This document shows, piece after piece, positions 11,789-22,290 of a DNA stretch of 64,000 nucleotides. Both the position numbers and the translations under genes were made by a program. The DNA lies in the NCBI GenBank assembly GCA_963970005.1, contig CAXAMN010021224.1, forward strand, positions 325,978 to 389,977. The letters are read 5' to 3'. The stretch is from Durusdinium trenchii (Eukaryota; Sar; Dinophyceae; Suessiales; Symbiodiniaceae). How positions within the stretch are numbered: the stretch's first letter is position 1; each line of letters starts with the position of its first letter. The notes under the pieces are model-generated. The model did no database searches. It was not told the origin of the DNA and worked only from the letters and a program-made list of their open reading frames with translations.

Positions 11789-11891
11789 ACCAGCACCACC
11801 CAGTTGTAGGGTGGTTTATAGACCCCCCTGAATCTCCTGAAGATGTATTTTCCATCTAATATACAGTATCAACTCTTTGGGTGGTGCTGGT
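11789..11891. mobile_element. MITE-like element with 14-bp terminal inverted repeats, copy A
   Basis: The left end reads ACCAGCACCACCCA (11789-11802) and the right end is its exact reverse complement (11878-11891). The 103-bp body is AT-rich in its right half and has no coding capacity. A related, inverted copy lies at 59993-60056. Flanks end ...TATAG and begin ATAATAG, which may be a degraded target-site duplication. The size and perfect inverted ends fit a non-autonomous DNA transposon; the transposase family cannot be told from this. Confidence 0.7.
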
Positions 11892-12974
11892 ATAATAGTA
11901 CTATAAGTACTATAGACTTGACTTGGCTTCGATTTTGTACCAGGCTGGAATCTTTACCAGGCATCCTTGGGCCCTCCACAGGACCATGATGGACCATATA
12001 ACAAATGTGGACCCGAGCTGGCTTGTAATGGCTTGTACCCTCGAAACAGGATGTGGGTAAACGAGTCTTTCATGCCTTCTTGATGGCATCGCTCGCCGCG
12101 AGCAAGCAATTCTCCACTCTGCACATCAGGAGCTGGTGGGTCCGCGGCCGGAATGTGCCGACACTCAGAAAGTTCAAGGATGGGTCCAAGTTACAAGCCC
12201 AGTGGATCCCAGGCCACTGATGTTAGGAACCAGGGCTTCTAGATGGTTCAAGTTTTAGTCTTTGGAACCACTGTTTACCTATATACAACGACATTGGAAA
12301 GAAAACGACAATCTCAGAAATCAATCGGCACTAAAGCATACGCTGTATATATATATATATATATAAGAAACATAACACGCATTTAAGGCTTTCAAAGATA
12401 CCATCTTCAAGGAGGATTCGAGTTGCTAGTTCATTTTTTTTGCAAACAGTGTGGCAACACCAGGGGTTCTTACGGTAAGGTTTAAGGCTAGGTGTCTATT
12501 TCACGCCGGTGGCTAAGTCGCTGCTATTTACAGTGCATTCATTCACCTCGAGATCTTCGAAGTGCATTTCAACTGCGCAGGCTCGCAGAATCTGGTGGGC
12601 CCGAGCGAGTGCTCTTCGAGACTGCGCTCTCGTTGTGGTGCATTGCGCATTTTCGGACTTGGCGCTCACTTTCACTTTTCGTGGCAGCCGTGAGGGAAGC
12701 CTCGGTGTTTTGGTGGTTCGAAGGTGGCTTTTTGTGACAGACCCGAAGAGTGTTGAAGAAAGATGCAGCAACATGCAGGAACCACCAGGCTCAGCGAAAG
12801 CAAGAAGACTCAACTCCGAGGCTTGGTGGCTTCCTTGAGTTGGGTCTCAAGGCCGGACGCATCTGCGTCTGCATCCATCATTGCGGCCTCACTCCCTGAG
12901 GACCTCAACCCCTAGATCTTTACACATCTCTCTCCGCCTCTAGACTTAGATCTGGACCTGGACCTTCACCCCTA
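11892..12974. other. Gene-poor stretch with (TA)n
   Basis: A TA run of about 10 units occupies 12345-12365. Overlapping open frames on both strands around 12496-12838 lack splice context or a recognisable motif, so I do not call a gene. Confidence 0.45.
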
Positions 12975-13228
12975 TCACTGCCCGCATCACCACCCTTCAT
13001 CACCATCGCCATCACCACCACCATCAAAATCATCACCACCATCACCAGTATCAACACAGCCATCGCCATCACCACCACCATTGGACCATCACCACCATGA
13101 CCACCAACATCGCCAGCACCCATCATCACCGCCATCAGCATCACTACCATCAACTTCATCGCCACATCTCCATGGCTACCATCATCACCACTATCATGAG
13201 GACCACCACCACCACAACCACCACCACT
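12975..13228. repeat. Imperfect CAC/CAT trinucleotide tract
   Basis: About 250 bp of imperfect (CAC)(CAT) triplets interrupted by ATC, GCC and AAA. Frames through it give poly-His, poly-Thr or poly-Ile, which are artefacts of the repeat. Confidence 0.9.
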
Positions 13229-13548
13229 TGGGGGACACTGGACACTCGTTCTGGCGCGGACGCGAAGTCTCAAACCGGACTCGTCACTTGTGTTCGGGGC
13301 GCTCCTGATCACGTTGCGCGGCGGCGCAACTACAAAACAGTCGGAAGGACGCGGGGATCCTGCTGAGCGGAAAGAACAGTGAGCTGAGCTATAACATTTG
13401 CATAGCGTTGCTCTCAAGTCTTTGGCGTGGGGCTACGTGAGGGTGCAATAAGGAAGATTTGGAGTGTTTGGTCACGGACCTTACAATTCTGCCTGTATGT
13501 GTCTGGACCAGAGGAACTGCGCTGCAGATCATGCTTTTTGGAGTTTGA

Positions 13549-14104
13549 GTGACAGACGAGGTGGAAGTGGAGGATGACAAAAAGAGCACCTCTCCTGCGG
13601 GAGGCGCAAAGTCTCCCGCGGCTGTGGATTCGCCTTCGGACCACGACGGACGCGATCGCGAAGCCAAGCGCCGCCAGAAGGCAGACAAGCGCTCCGTGAC
13701 GCCCCCCCACCGTTGGACGCGCGAAGAGTGGTCAAAGTGGCGCCAGACAGAGTCTCGAGTTGGAAGAGGGGGATGGCGAGGCAAACACCTCCGGCAAATG
13801 GAACATTTGCGGGAAGTGGATTGGAGGCGGTGCAAGTGCACTACGTACTACTACACCTCTCTTCACCCAGGTTACATCTCCTCATCAAGGTCATCATCAA
13901 AGGTGCGTCCCATGGGATGCACCAACACCAGAGGGTCAGTTCGAGATGTCGCGCGACTCGACACTGGGCGGAGGCCAAGCGCCCATTTCTTGGGATGAAG
14001 CGACGGCCCACGCCAACGACAAGGAAGAGTTGGCCGCGTGCACGGCAAGACACCGGCCCTTGATCCGGTCCCCGAGCCGGAAGTCCGGGATGAAGGACCG
14101 CTAG
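13549..14104 (+). CDS. Gag-like or hypothetical coding fragment
   Basis: The first part (13549 to about 13750) encodes an acidic, then Arg/Lys-rich stretch ending P-P-H-R-W-T-R-E-E-W-S-K-W-R. A second part in another frame (about 13900-14104) reads P-W-D-A-P-T-P-E-G-Q-F-E and then A-P-I-S-W-D-E-A-T-A, and ends at TAG 14102-14104. The sequence TTCACCCAG|GTTACATC between them could be a splice site or the frames could be shifted by decay. The Trp/Arg/Glu-rich block looks to me like the N-terminal part of dinoflagellate retroelement polyproteins. There is no ATG at the 5' edge; the frame is entered after TTTGAG. Confidence 0.4.
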
Positions 14105-14930
14105 GGCTCTCCTGGCGTGCCAGATACCTTCAGCTATATTCATTCGGTTTGAACATGATTTCATTGATTTAATTGCTGCCTTTCACGGCGGGTGTCCTCA
14201 TGAAAACCTTTGGTCCGTGAAGTTTGTCATGAAACCCATCTGATGCGGAAAAGCAGTCTTTGCAGTTTCAGATGATTTGCAACAGCTCTGGTTGCTTGGT
14301 ACTGTTTGCTGAAAGAATCTTTAAACCCAAAGAACAACTCCGAACCACATGGTTGCTTCAGAAAGAAACGTTCGCTTGGAGACCCATCAGCCCAAAATAC
14401 GTTGGCCTTAAACCATTGTCAGTATGCTCACCTTCGAAACCTTCACCCCACCCGCAGACTTCGACTCGAAAGCGAAACATCTTTTTGGAGTGTCCAAATA
14501 CCTTCAGTAATGTATCCACCTTCACATTGCGACTCAATCTCCCCATGTTGTAGCGTTGGAATGCGCTGGGTAATGTTGGATGTATATACATCTTGCATCA
14601 CCGAAGATGTAGAACAACAAAGATTATAGATGTAGAAACCTCAAAGCTGCTTCTGACCAAAACCAGTGCTGTTAGTGTTGTTGCCACAGCTTGTGAATGG
14701 TTTCTCCGCCGGCGCGTGCTGTCTGATGAGGGGGGCATGTGGCAGACGCTGCCAAGCTGATGGAGAACTCCGCTTCTTGATGCGACCAGCTGATTGGATC
14801 TGACGCCAATGGTCGGGGAATGGGATCACTGGATTGACAACCACCCCCTCAAGGTTTGCCAACTATTAGAGGAAGAGAAGTGCTTTTACTTTAGAGGTCA
14901 CGAAGACTAAATCTAGAGGCTCCAGAAACC
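14105..14930. other. Gene-poor stretch
   Basis: Several overlapping frames exist on both strands at 14260-14630 but none has a convincing motif, composition or splice context. Nothing else is seen. Confidence 0.45.
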
Positions 14931-15260
14931 AAGTCTCTCATGAGGAGGTATCCTCAAAGTCTCTTCATGAGGGGAGGCCCCAAAGACTGAAGAAAAACAT
15001 ATATTATAAATATAGATATACAAATATATGCACACATGAGGTGGCATCCTCAAGGCAAAATCGCTTCATGAGGAGAGGCCCCAAAGAGTAGACCCAAGGC
15101 CCAAGACTAAATGTTCTTCATGAGGAGGGATCCGAAGGACAAACTCTCTTCATTAAAGGTTAAATCTTTCCTCACTGGAAAAGTAAGAACTTGAAGGAGG
15201 ACATTAGAGGTTTGTGGGATGTTTATTGGGTTGGTGAGTTTTTGCCGAGCGGCAAGGGGA
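14931..15260. repeat. Degenerate direct repeats, family with 27.4 kb
   Basis: At least four degenerate copies of a unit containing TCTTCATGAGGAGAGGCCCC and AAAGACTAA lie at 14931-14956, 14957-14990, 15034-15090 and 15111-15154. A downstream segment with GGGATGTTTATTGGG follows. The same words in the same order recur at 27433-27630, so this is a dispersed family rather than a local duplication. Confidence 0.7.
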
Positions 15261-16123
15261 CCAGGTTATGAATAGATGAAATAAGCGTTCAATTGCAGAG
15301 CTTGGAAAAGTAAAATAAAGCTCTATTGAGGGTTTTCTGGGTGTGGTTTAGGGAATTTGGGTGGTTTGTTTGATTGCAGACTTCAGCGAAGAAAGGGCAA
15401 TTGCAGAATGCCTTGACCATGAAATGGAGAAGATGATCCAGAAGAAGTGCGTGCAGCTAATGCTGCACGTATCCACCACTTTGTCATTGTTTCATTGAGG
15501 ACAATGCCAAAGCCAACGAGCTAACCATGGGCCAGCAGGAGCAAAAGGGGTTGGAAAAGTGAGTTTCACTATGACTTGGCAATAGGACTAGGATGAGGAA
15601 TTGGTGAAAAGGTGTGAAAACAACGGGCTTAAAGAAATGGGAAAGGATGTTAACTAATTGGCAGGTGTCTAAAAAGGCCTACTTGGGGGTGGCTCAGTCT
15701 ATTCAGTTTGCAAAAATTGCAGGGTGGTTCGCTCCAAAAATTTCCAAACTGTGCTAGTATGTTTGTTTGTTGCAGATGCGGAGGCGGACGAGACAAATTG
15801 GAGGAGATACATTAATCCCGTGATCCCCTTAGTCGGAAACCCAAAACCGTGGAGAACCAGAGATCTACCCCAAGCAAGTTTGGCTGTTGCGGGACTTGGG
15901 GTCACCCAAAAGACATTGAATTTGAACCTGCTTTGTTTATATACTTAACAATGCATATGCATCCTTATGCATGATAGCTGAAGGCTGCACCTTGAAGTTC
16001 CAATACTCTAATTGGAGCCAGCAAAGTAAAAGAAAGTACCCATGCGAGTCAATTCCAAAAGTCTTTCTGTAGGGTCCTGGACTCCCACCCGCAGCGCGTG
16101 GGGATTCACGTGTGCAACTCAAT
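15261..16123. other. Gene-poor stretch
   Basis: No supported gene or clear repeat. Frames at 15699-15948 are short and lack splice sites. Confidence 0.4.
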
Positions 16124-16316
16124 GACCATGCATACATACATACATACATACATACATACATACACATGCATACATCCATACATACATACATACATACANN
16201 NNNNNNNNATACACATACACATACACATACACATACATAGACAGGCCGGCGCACGCACACCTACACATACATACTCAAACAACCAACATACACGCACGCA
16301 TACATACATGTATTTC
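16124..16316. repeat. (CATA)n / (ACACAT)n microsatellite containing an assembly gap
   Basis: CATA tetranucleotides run to 16198, then comes the gap, then CACATA repeats to about 16234 and looser CATA/CACG repeats to 16316. The microsatellite is the likely cause of the gap, so its true length is unknown. Confidence 0.95.
16199..16208. other. Assembly gap (10 N)
   Basis: Exactly ten N inside a microsatellite, the usual placeholder for a gap of unknown size. Confidence 1.
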
Positions 16317-18571
16317 CGTCAAGAATAGTCGGGATTTCTACCAGCGCCCTTTCCCTTTAGAAGATAGAAGCATACACAGACTACATAGAAACCAAACGAT
16401 GCCAGGATCCATCAAGATGTTTTTTTTAGAGAGCTGTTGGGCCCTAACATCCCCGACAGGTGGAACTATTGTTGAATCTGCAGTCTCTTGACAATGTGGA
16501 ATCAATCAAACTCCTCATCATGGGACGGCTGTTCACTTGTAAGTAGGGCTTGAACCCCCAATGCACTCAACCAATCAATGACCAACTGTACCTTCTGATT
16601 TGCCTGGCCGCTTGCGCCCGTGGCGTCTGCGGAGAGTCTAGAGCCGAGGTTTCCGCGCGCATCAACAAGGTGGTCCGGAGCAGCGGCGATCTTTCGGCTG
16701 CCTGTGATAAGGTGAGAGCCTCAGCTTATCCGCATGGAGGGCTGACGGGGAGGACAGAGGAAGATGTGGTCTTTAGGGTAGTGCTATTCGCCCACTTGCC
16801 TAGGGCTTAGGATTTGGTGTCAGTACAATCCCGAACTGGAATTCCTGGTCCTGCCCAGCTATAGCTGTTTTAGTGTAAAATCTCAGAAATGTTCACATCG
16901 CAATGAAAAAACCTTCACCCCTAGTGAAAATGTGTGGCAAACAAGTTAGTTCGTCGCACTGTCAAGTTACTCGTAATAGAACACATCAATTTTTGTTGCA
17001 CGCGTCGAACTTGCAAGTAAACTAATTCGCTCAATGTGGAAAGAGGTTTATAATATATTTTTGTAATACCTAGGAGAAGGCTAAACATGCAAGGAGGTTT
17101 GTTTATTGACAGCCGTTTATTTCAGTGCTTGCGCCCAACAGCCGGACAGGGGCCCAGCAAGGGGAAGGCACAGGGGGAAGGAACCAGAAGAAAGTTGGGA
17201 AAGGGGGAGCGCTTCCGTGCTTTCCTATGTTGGGCCATCTTGGGCGGTCTGGCTGCGCTCGGGCAGCGTATCTCGCACCACTGGCCATTGAAAACGGTGT
17301 CACGGCCACCAACATATCTGTAAATCACAGTGACTTGAGCTGTTCGGTCTTGGGTCGGTGGAAAAGGGGAACCCCTATTTCATGTTTGTCTATGTGACGG
17401 TAGCGTGACACCGCCCACCGCTCACCGAAGTCCCTCATCTGGAACACGCCGGCCCCGCTGCCCTCCCGCTCACGTTCATCGGCCTTGACCGGGGTCGGCG
17501 GATTTGTATGTCATCGGCACTCGAAAGGGGCACCCTTTGCCAACATCTTTCAGATGCTTGACTTTAAGGAGTTATTATAAATTTTGTTAGTTTCAGATTT
17601 CAGATTGACAGAAAATAAATGTTGAGTTTGTTTGGAAAATACTCGCTCAAAAACAACAACGTAACTAATCAAACAAAGTAATACGTTCGGTTGTTCCCTT
17701 ACATAGTCTTGACATTGGGGAGGGCTACCACGGCGATAGGCCCATAGTTTTGTCCGGCCAAGTTCGACAAAGGATGTGCACCGTCTTGACATTTCGCCCG
17801 CCGAGGTTTTGAGAGGGGGGCGGGGGGCAAACAGAAGGTGGTCAGCTGACCTTTTGAATTCGCAGCTCTTCCTCAACATGCAATTTGTTGGTGCTTTGCA
17901 GGAAACATAGGCCAAGTCTGAATAGGACACCAGACTTTTTTGCACTCAGACGGTTGCACCAGATCATCAACAGCTTTACCCGACAGAACTGATGACAAAA
18001 ATGTGTTCTGCCTATTCTTAATGCCCTTGTTTGCAATGAAGTCTTGGCATCCTAGATTGTATCATGGACACGCTGAACAGGGAGCAGGTCTATAAACTAG
18101 GATGGAAATGTTAAATGCTGCTCACCAAAAATGCACCCGTAGTCTTGACATGGGTGGACCCTGTCACATCCACGCAGCTGAAGAGATGTGCAAGAAGTAT
18201 AGCGCACAGTGAATTGAACAGTTAGACCTGCACTGGTTAGTTCTGGCAGGAATTTGGACCTCAGGTGTGGTTAGGCACATGAGGCACATGCCTTCGTTCA
18301 AATTGGCGTCACGGAAGCTGTCTCGCAACTGTGTCCACCACTTCAAGAACATTGCGGTGGGTATCACGGGCCATGCACCAACGCATCAGGGGTGTACCTG
18401 AGCTTTGACCACCCCAAGATGATTGCGGCGTGACCCGGTGAACCGGTAAGGTTGTATATTGCCGACGTTCAGCGCTTGCTTGATTTTATTCTTGACAGTA
18501 GCTGCCAGTACAAAGAACATGTTGAGCGTGTGTTTCTACTTGCATCCAGTTGCTCAAACGTTGGCTGTGTT
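16317..18571. other. Gene-poor stretch
   Basis: No supported gene. Overlapping open frames at 17087-17397 cover a G-rich segment on both strands and look like shadows. The short word TAGTCTTGACAT occurs at 17704 and 18139 (see findings). Confidence 0.4.
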
Positions 18572-19896
18572 TGGAGAGGAGCCTGAACGAGACCGAGTTC
18601 CAGGCAGAAGGAATACAAAGAGAAGCTTGAGGAGGAGTTCCGGGAGGAGGAGAATTTAGGCCGCATGTTCTGGGTGTTCTGCGATCTGAATTTCCCGAAT
18701 GCGAAATTCTTGTTGCGGCCATGTGAGCCATTCCGAAGTGCGATGGAAGTGTCCGGCCAGTCCATGATGGCGCACACTATGTCCATGTAAACAATGAGAT
18801 TTGCATCCGGGACCAGCTGCAATATCCTGGGCCTCATGATGTTGCGGGCGTTGTGCGGGAAATTGCGCTTTCGCATGAAGCTGTCTTCACACTTGCGGCG
18901 GTTATTAGGGCTGCGCACAGGCTGGTGCAAGTCCGAAGGGCTGACTGGCCACTGCTTTGGTGTAAATCAGATTCAGAGTCATCCGTAATTTGTGTTAATT
19001 AGTGCGGGACTTTCGGTGTCAGGAGTGCGCCTTATTGGTGGACCAGGCTTTTTGGATGCGTTGGCAGGCTGGTGTCATGGGTACTTGGCACAGAGCCCAC
19101 TTATCAACTTGCTTTTGTTGATGACCTTCAGCTAGTGGCTTTGGGCCAGAAAAAGTTTGTGAACCTGTTGGTCATGATCTTGGCGTGCGAGACTTTGGGG
19201 GCACCGTTCGCACGCAGCAAGTTTGCAGGCTATACTACGTGGAAGCTTCCGTAGGAATCACCAGTCCGAAGGATGACTCGCTTGTGGCTTTCATTGATGA
19301 AGTGACCCGATGTAAGTTCACAGTTTCGATGCGGAGGTTCGGTGAGTTCCTTGGCCGTCTCGAATTTGCTGCAAGAATTTTCCCCTGGCTCAAAGCCCAC
19401 CTGGCTTCGTTGTATTCCTGGGCCGCGCCCGTAGACAGGAGTACAGTGGCCACAGTCCTTAAGTTATTTCGATTAGTTCTAAAGTTCATAAAGCAGGAAC
19501 TGACCACGCAGAGTTATATGCTCAAAGTGAGGGCAGTGTGGAACCAGCAGGGAGAACAGTTCAGGTCAGATGCCAAATGTGAGGTTGGCGCAGTGACCTT
19601 CGGGGGGTGCAAAAAGATGGCAGGTGGTTCTCACTCACTGTCGGGCCGAAAGATGTGCCCGCCTTACCTCTTTAAAGCTGATGGGCTTTGGCCCCAGCTG
19701 AGCTCTTAGCAGCCCTCATAAGCCTGGATGTGTTTAAGTGCTGGGGCCACGTGACGAGGACACCGTAGCTGATAGCTTGACAAACAAAGACTTCCGTGTG
19801 GTTGATAGCTCTAAGAGGGTGGATGTTTCATGGAGAACATTAGACCTTAATGTGTTGAACAGCTTGTGGAAGGAAAGAGAAGATGTTTCTAGATAG
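18572..19896 (+). pseudogene. Decayed reverse transcriptase-RNase H, DIRS/gypsy-like retroelement
   Basis: The segments run in the order of a retroelement polymerase but in several frames. First comes a charged helix (E-E-E-F-R-E-E-E-N-L-G-R-M, near 18625), then the RT fingers/palm: D-G-S-V-R-P-V-H-D-G and, after a TAG at 19000-19002, F-G-V-R-S-A-P-Y-W-W-T-R-L-F-G and the catalytic F-V-D-D (19114-19125, YxDD box). After TAG 19252 the frame shifts to a connection region (G-E-F-L-G-R-L-E-F-A-A-R-I-F-P-W-L, 19340 on), ending near 19709. The tail (19746-19896) reads E-D-T-V-A-D-S-L-T-N-K-D-F and L-N-S-L-W-K-E-R, typical of the RNase H end of these elements. Part of the RNase H domain seems deleted near 19740. 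There is also a TGA at 18724-18726. It is certainly non-functional; assignment to DIRS rather than gypsy is from memory of similar dinoflagellate proteins. Confidence 0.72.
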
Positions 19897-19995
19897 GGAC
19901 GCTCTTCGTGCAATCGTGAACCCGAGCAGCGGCGGGTCTTTAAGAAGAGCGAGTGGCCAGCGTGACGTGACGACCTTTCGCTAAGGTGGGTCTTG

Positions 19996-20203
19996 AAAGC
20001 TCAGAATTGGCATCAAACACATGGGGGACAGAATGCCTCTGGTATGCTCAGCAAGAACATTCAGATTCAACGCTGGGAGCAGAACATTTGCTTCTCGTTG
20101 TCCAACCATAAGCGTCGAACAGAAAATGGAACTGCGCGAAGCGTCTATGCGGAACGATGCAAGTTGTGTAAGTATCTAGTAAGAAAGCAGAGAGAAACAG
20201 GTG
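19996..20203. repeat. Direct repeat, copy 1
   Basis: About 205 bp beginning GCTCAGAAT and containing ATGCTCAGCAAGAAC, GGGAGCAGAACATTTGC and TCTAGTAAGAAAGCA recur at 20466-20670 with roughly 85-90 percent identity by eye. No coding function is evident. Confidence 0.85.
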
Positions 20204-20465
20204 TGCCTTGGTTCACCAAATAGTCTGTTTTGACTTCAATCAGAATTAGGTGGGCCCAAATCAGTTCAGGATTTTTCTTCATACCGCACTCCCCGCCCCC
20301 AACAGCTCCCCACCGTCGCTGTTGCATATCACACGAAGCTTTCAAAATCTAGCAGCGCCCACCGGTGACCGCTTGGTATCCTCAGTGCGAAATTTCAATT
20401 TCAGCGAGCAAAAGTCCAAATGCGTTTTGTTATGCTCAGCCAGAACTTTCAGATTCAGCGTGTTG

Positions 20466-20670
20466 AAAGCTCAGAATCTCAGAGTCGGCGCTAAACACAT
20501 GGGGGTCAGAATGCCTTTTGGTATGCTCAGCAAGAACCTTCAGATTCAGCACTGGGAGCAGAACATTTGCTTCTCTTTGTCCAACCATAAGCATCGAATG
20601 GAGCTGCGCGAAGCGTATATGCGGGACATAGCAAGCTGTGTAAGCATCTAGTAAGAAAGCATCAAACTGG
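20466..20670. repeat. Direct repeat, copy 2
   Basis: Second copy of the 19996 unit, about 470 bp downstream. A shorter third piece (TATGCTCAGCCAGAACTTTC, 20431-20458) precedes it, so the unit has been locally amplified. Confidence 0.85.
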
Positions 20671-21560
20671 AGAAACAAAAAAACACGGGTGCCCCCCTTC
20701 CCTAAAAATAAATCAAGCCTCGTCAAAAAAGGGGTCTTCAAAATGGATGTTTCTAAAAGTAGGATCCATTTAGGCACCGTCCCCTATTTAAAAAAATCCA
20801 GTGTCGTATTTTTTATAATAGGGTTCATCAAGATGGGAGGTTCTAAAAATATCATGGGTTCCTGTCAGCAGCTAGAGCCACGTGTTTTGAATTGGGCAGC
20901 CAGACGGGCCCGGGAGGGTGAGACAGCGTCGCTTCAAAATCCGAAAACTGAAAAGGGTTTCAAAACCGACAAGTCGCCTATAGGAAAATTTTAATTACAG
21001 ATCATTAAAGAATACTATTTTATTAAACGTTTCTTAGAAAAGTTGAACATCTCCAGATCGAAGGGCCTTCCCTTCCCCTGTAGTTTTTTATATATGTGCA
21101 AAACCCTTTCAATTTATTTTGTGACTGTTCGGCTAACAACAAAAGATTTGGACAGGTGATGTTTTGCTGTGCCGTTCTAAGCTTCCCATCGAGTTTCGTT
21201 CCTTCACAAGACATTACAAAGCCAGCACATAACCAAGGAAAAGAGATAATTAGAAAGCGAAGCAGGCACCACCTATTAAAATAATAAAGGACACCAGCCC
21301 GCAATTGTTCTCAATAGGTGGCACTGCTGTGTTTCAAAGTTTCCTAGACCTGGGAAGAACTTCCAAGCCGAAAAGTCACCTATATATACAGGATTGTTTT
21401 TAGTAAATCCTCCATTAAACGCCTTTCAAAAATGGAAAAACCTCCAGATCGACGGGGTTCCGATTCCCTTTCCACAGCCTACAGCCTACATCAAAATAAC
21501 GATTGTTCAACTCACAACTAAAGATCTGGGAAGGTGATGTCGCCGTGCCATCATGTGGTT
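20671..21560. repeat. Diverged direct repeat pair in a gene-poor stretch
   Basis: The segment 21018-21190 (TTAAACG, CTCCAGATCGAAGGG, then AACAACAAAAGATTTGGA and GGTGATG) resembles 21413-21570 (TTAAACG, CTCCAGATCGACGGGG, then CTCACAACTAAAGATCTGG and GGTGATG). Offset is about 390 bp. No gene is supported. Confidence 0.6.
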
Positions 21561-21769
21561 TGGCAAGGCCTTGGTGGGAAGTGCAATCCAATTGACTCCG
21601 TGCCAGTTCACGAAAGGTAGCGGTTACGCTACCTGAGTTTTCCTTTTCCTTTAGCAAAAATGTATTAACCCAGAGCTGCAGCCTATCTCTCGGAGAAATG
21701 GTCCCCGACATCTTCGTTTGCTGGCCGGGGGGGGGGCCCCCCCCCTTTCAACTCCACCCTAGCGCGCCT

Positions 21770-22290
21770 CGGGGTCAACCGTTCGAAAACACTGTAAATA
21801 TCAGTGTTTTCAGCTGTTCCAGTCCTCAGCAGTGACCAAAAATCATGGAATTTACAGCGTTTTTTGTGGCTGTCCGGCAAAAAACACCGCAAAAACCGAT
21901 GGTTTTTGATGCGTCTCGGTTAGAAAAATGACCGAAAAAAGACCAAAAACCAGGAAAGATTTTGTCAGAAAGGGTTTTTGAGGCTTTTGGAGGCTTCAAA
22001 ATTGCACAAAACTATAGGGTTTTGTGCACCTTCCCGGCAGAAAACGCCGGTATTTACACGGTTTTCTGCGCTTTTCCAGCGCTCAACCGTGGTGCGCCTT
22101 TGGATCGACGGCTACAAAATACCGTCAATACCAGTGTTTTCAGCTCCTCCTGTCTTCAAGCGTGGCCTTAGACCTTGCCGCGGCTGTGGATCGACGGCAA
22201 CGAAACCTCGTAAATACCAGTGTTTTTGAGCACGTCCTGTTTGCAAGCATGGCCTGCGGCCACGCAATTTACAGGGTCGCCGCACGTCAC
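21770..22290. repeat. Repeated module with TACCAGTGTTTTCAGC core
   Basis: The unit starting TGGATCGACGGC at 22101 recurs at 22187 (86-bp offset), and diverged copies of its core (AAATATCAGTGTTTTCAGC) lie near 21795 and 22040. Each holds a short self-complementary AAAACACTG/CAGTGTTTT-like segment. A poly-G/poly-C run at 21727-21746 precedes the array. Confidence 0.7.

Noticed and set aside
13004-13417. Long frames with poly-His, poly-Thr or poly-Met/Val over 13.0-13.4 kb
   Set aside because: They are translations of the CAC/CAT trinucleotide tract; all frames stay open because the repeat lacks stops.
17087-17397. Six overlapping frames on both strands
   Set aside because: They cover one G-rich segment and are mutually shadowing; none has a recognisable motif.
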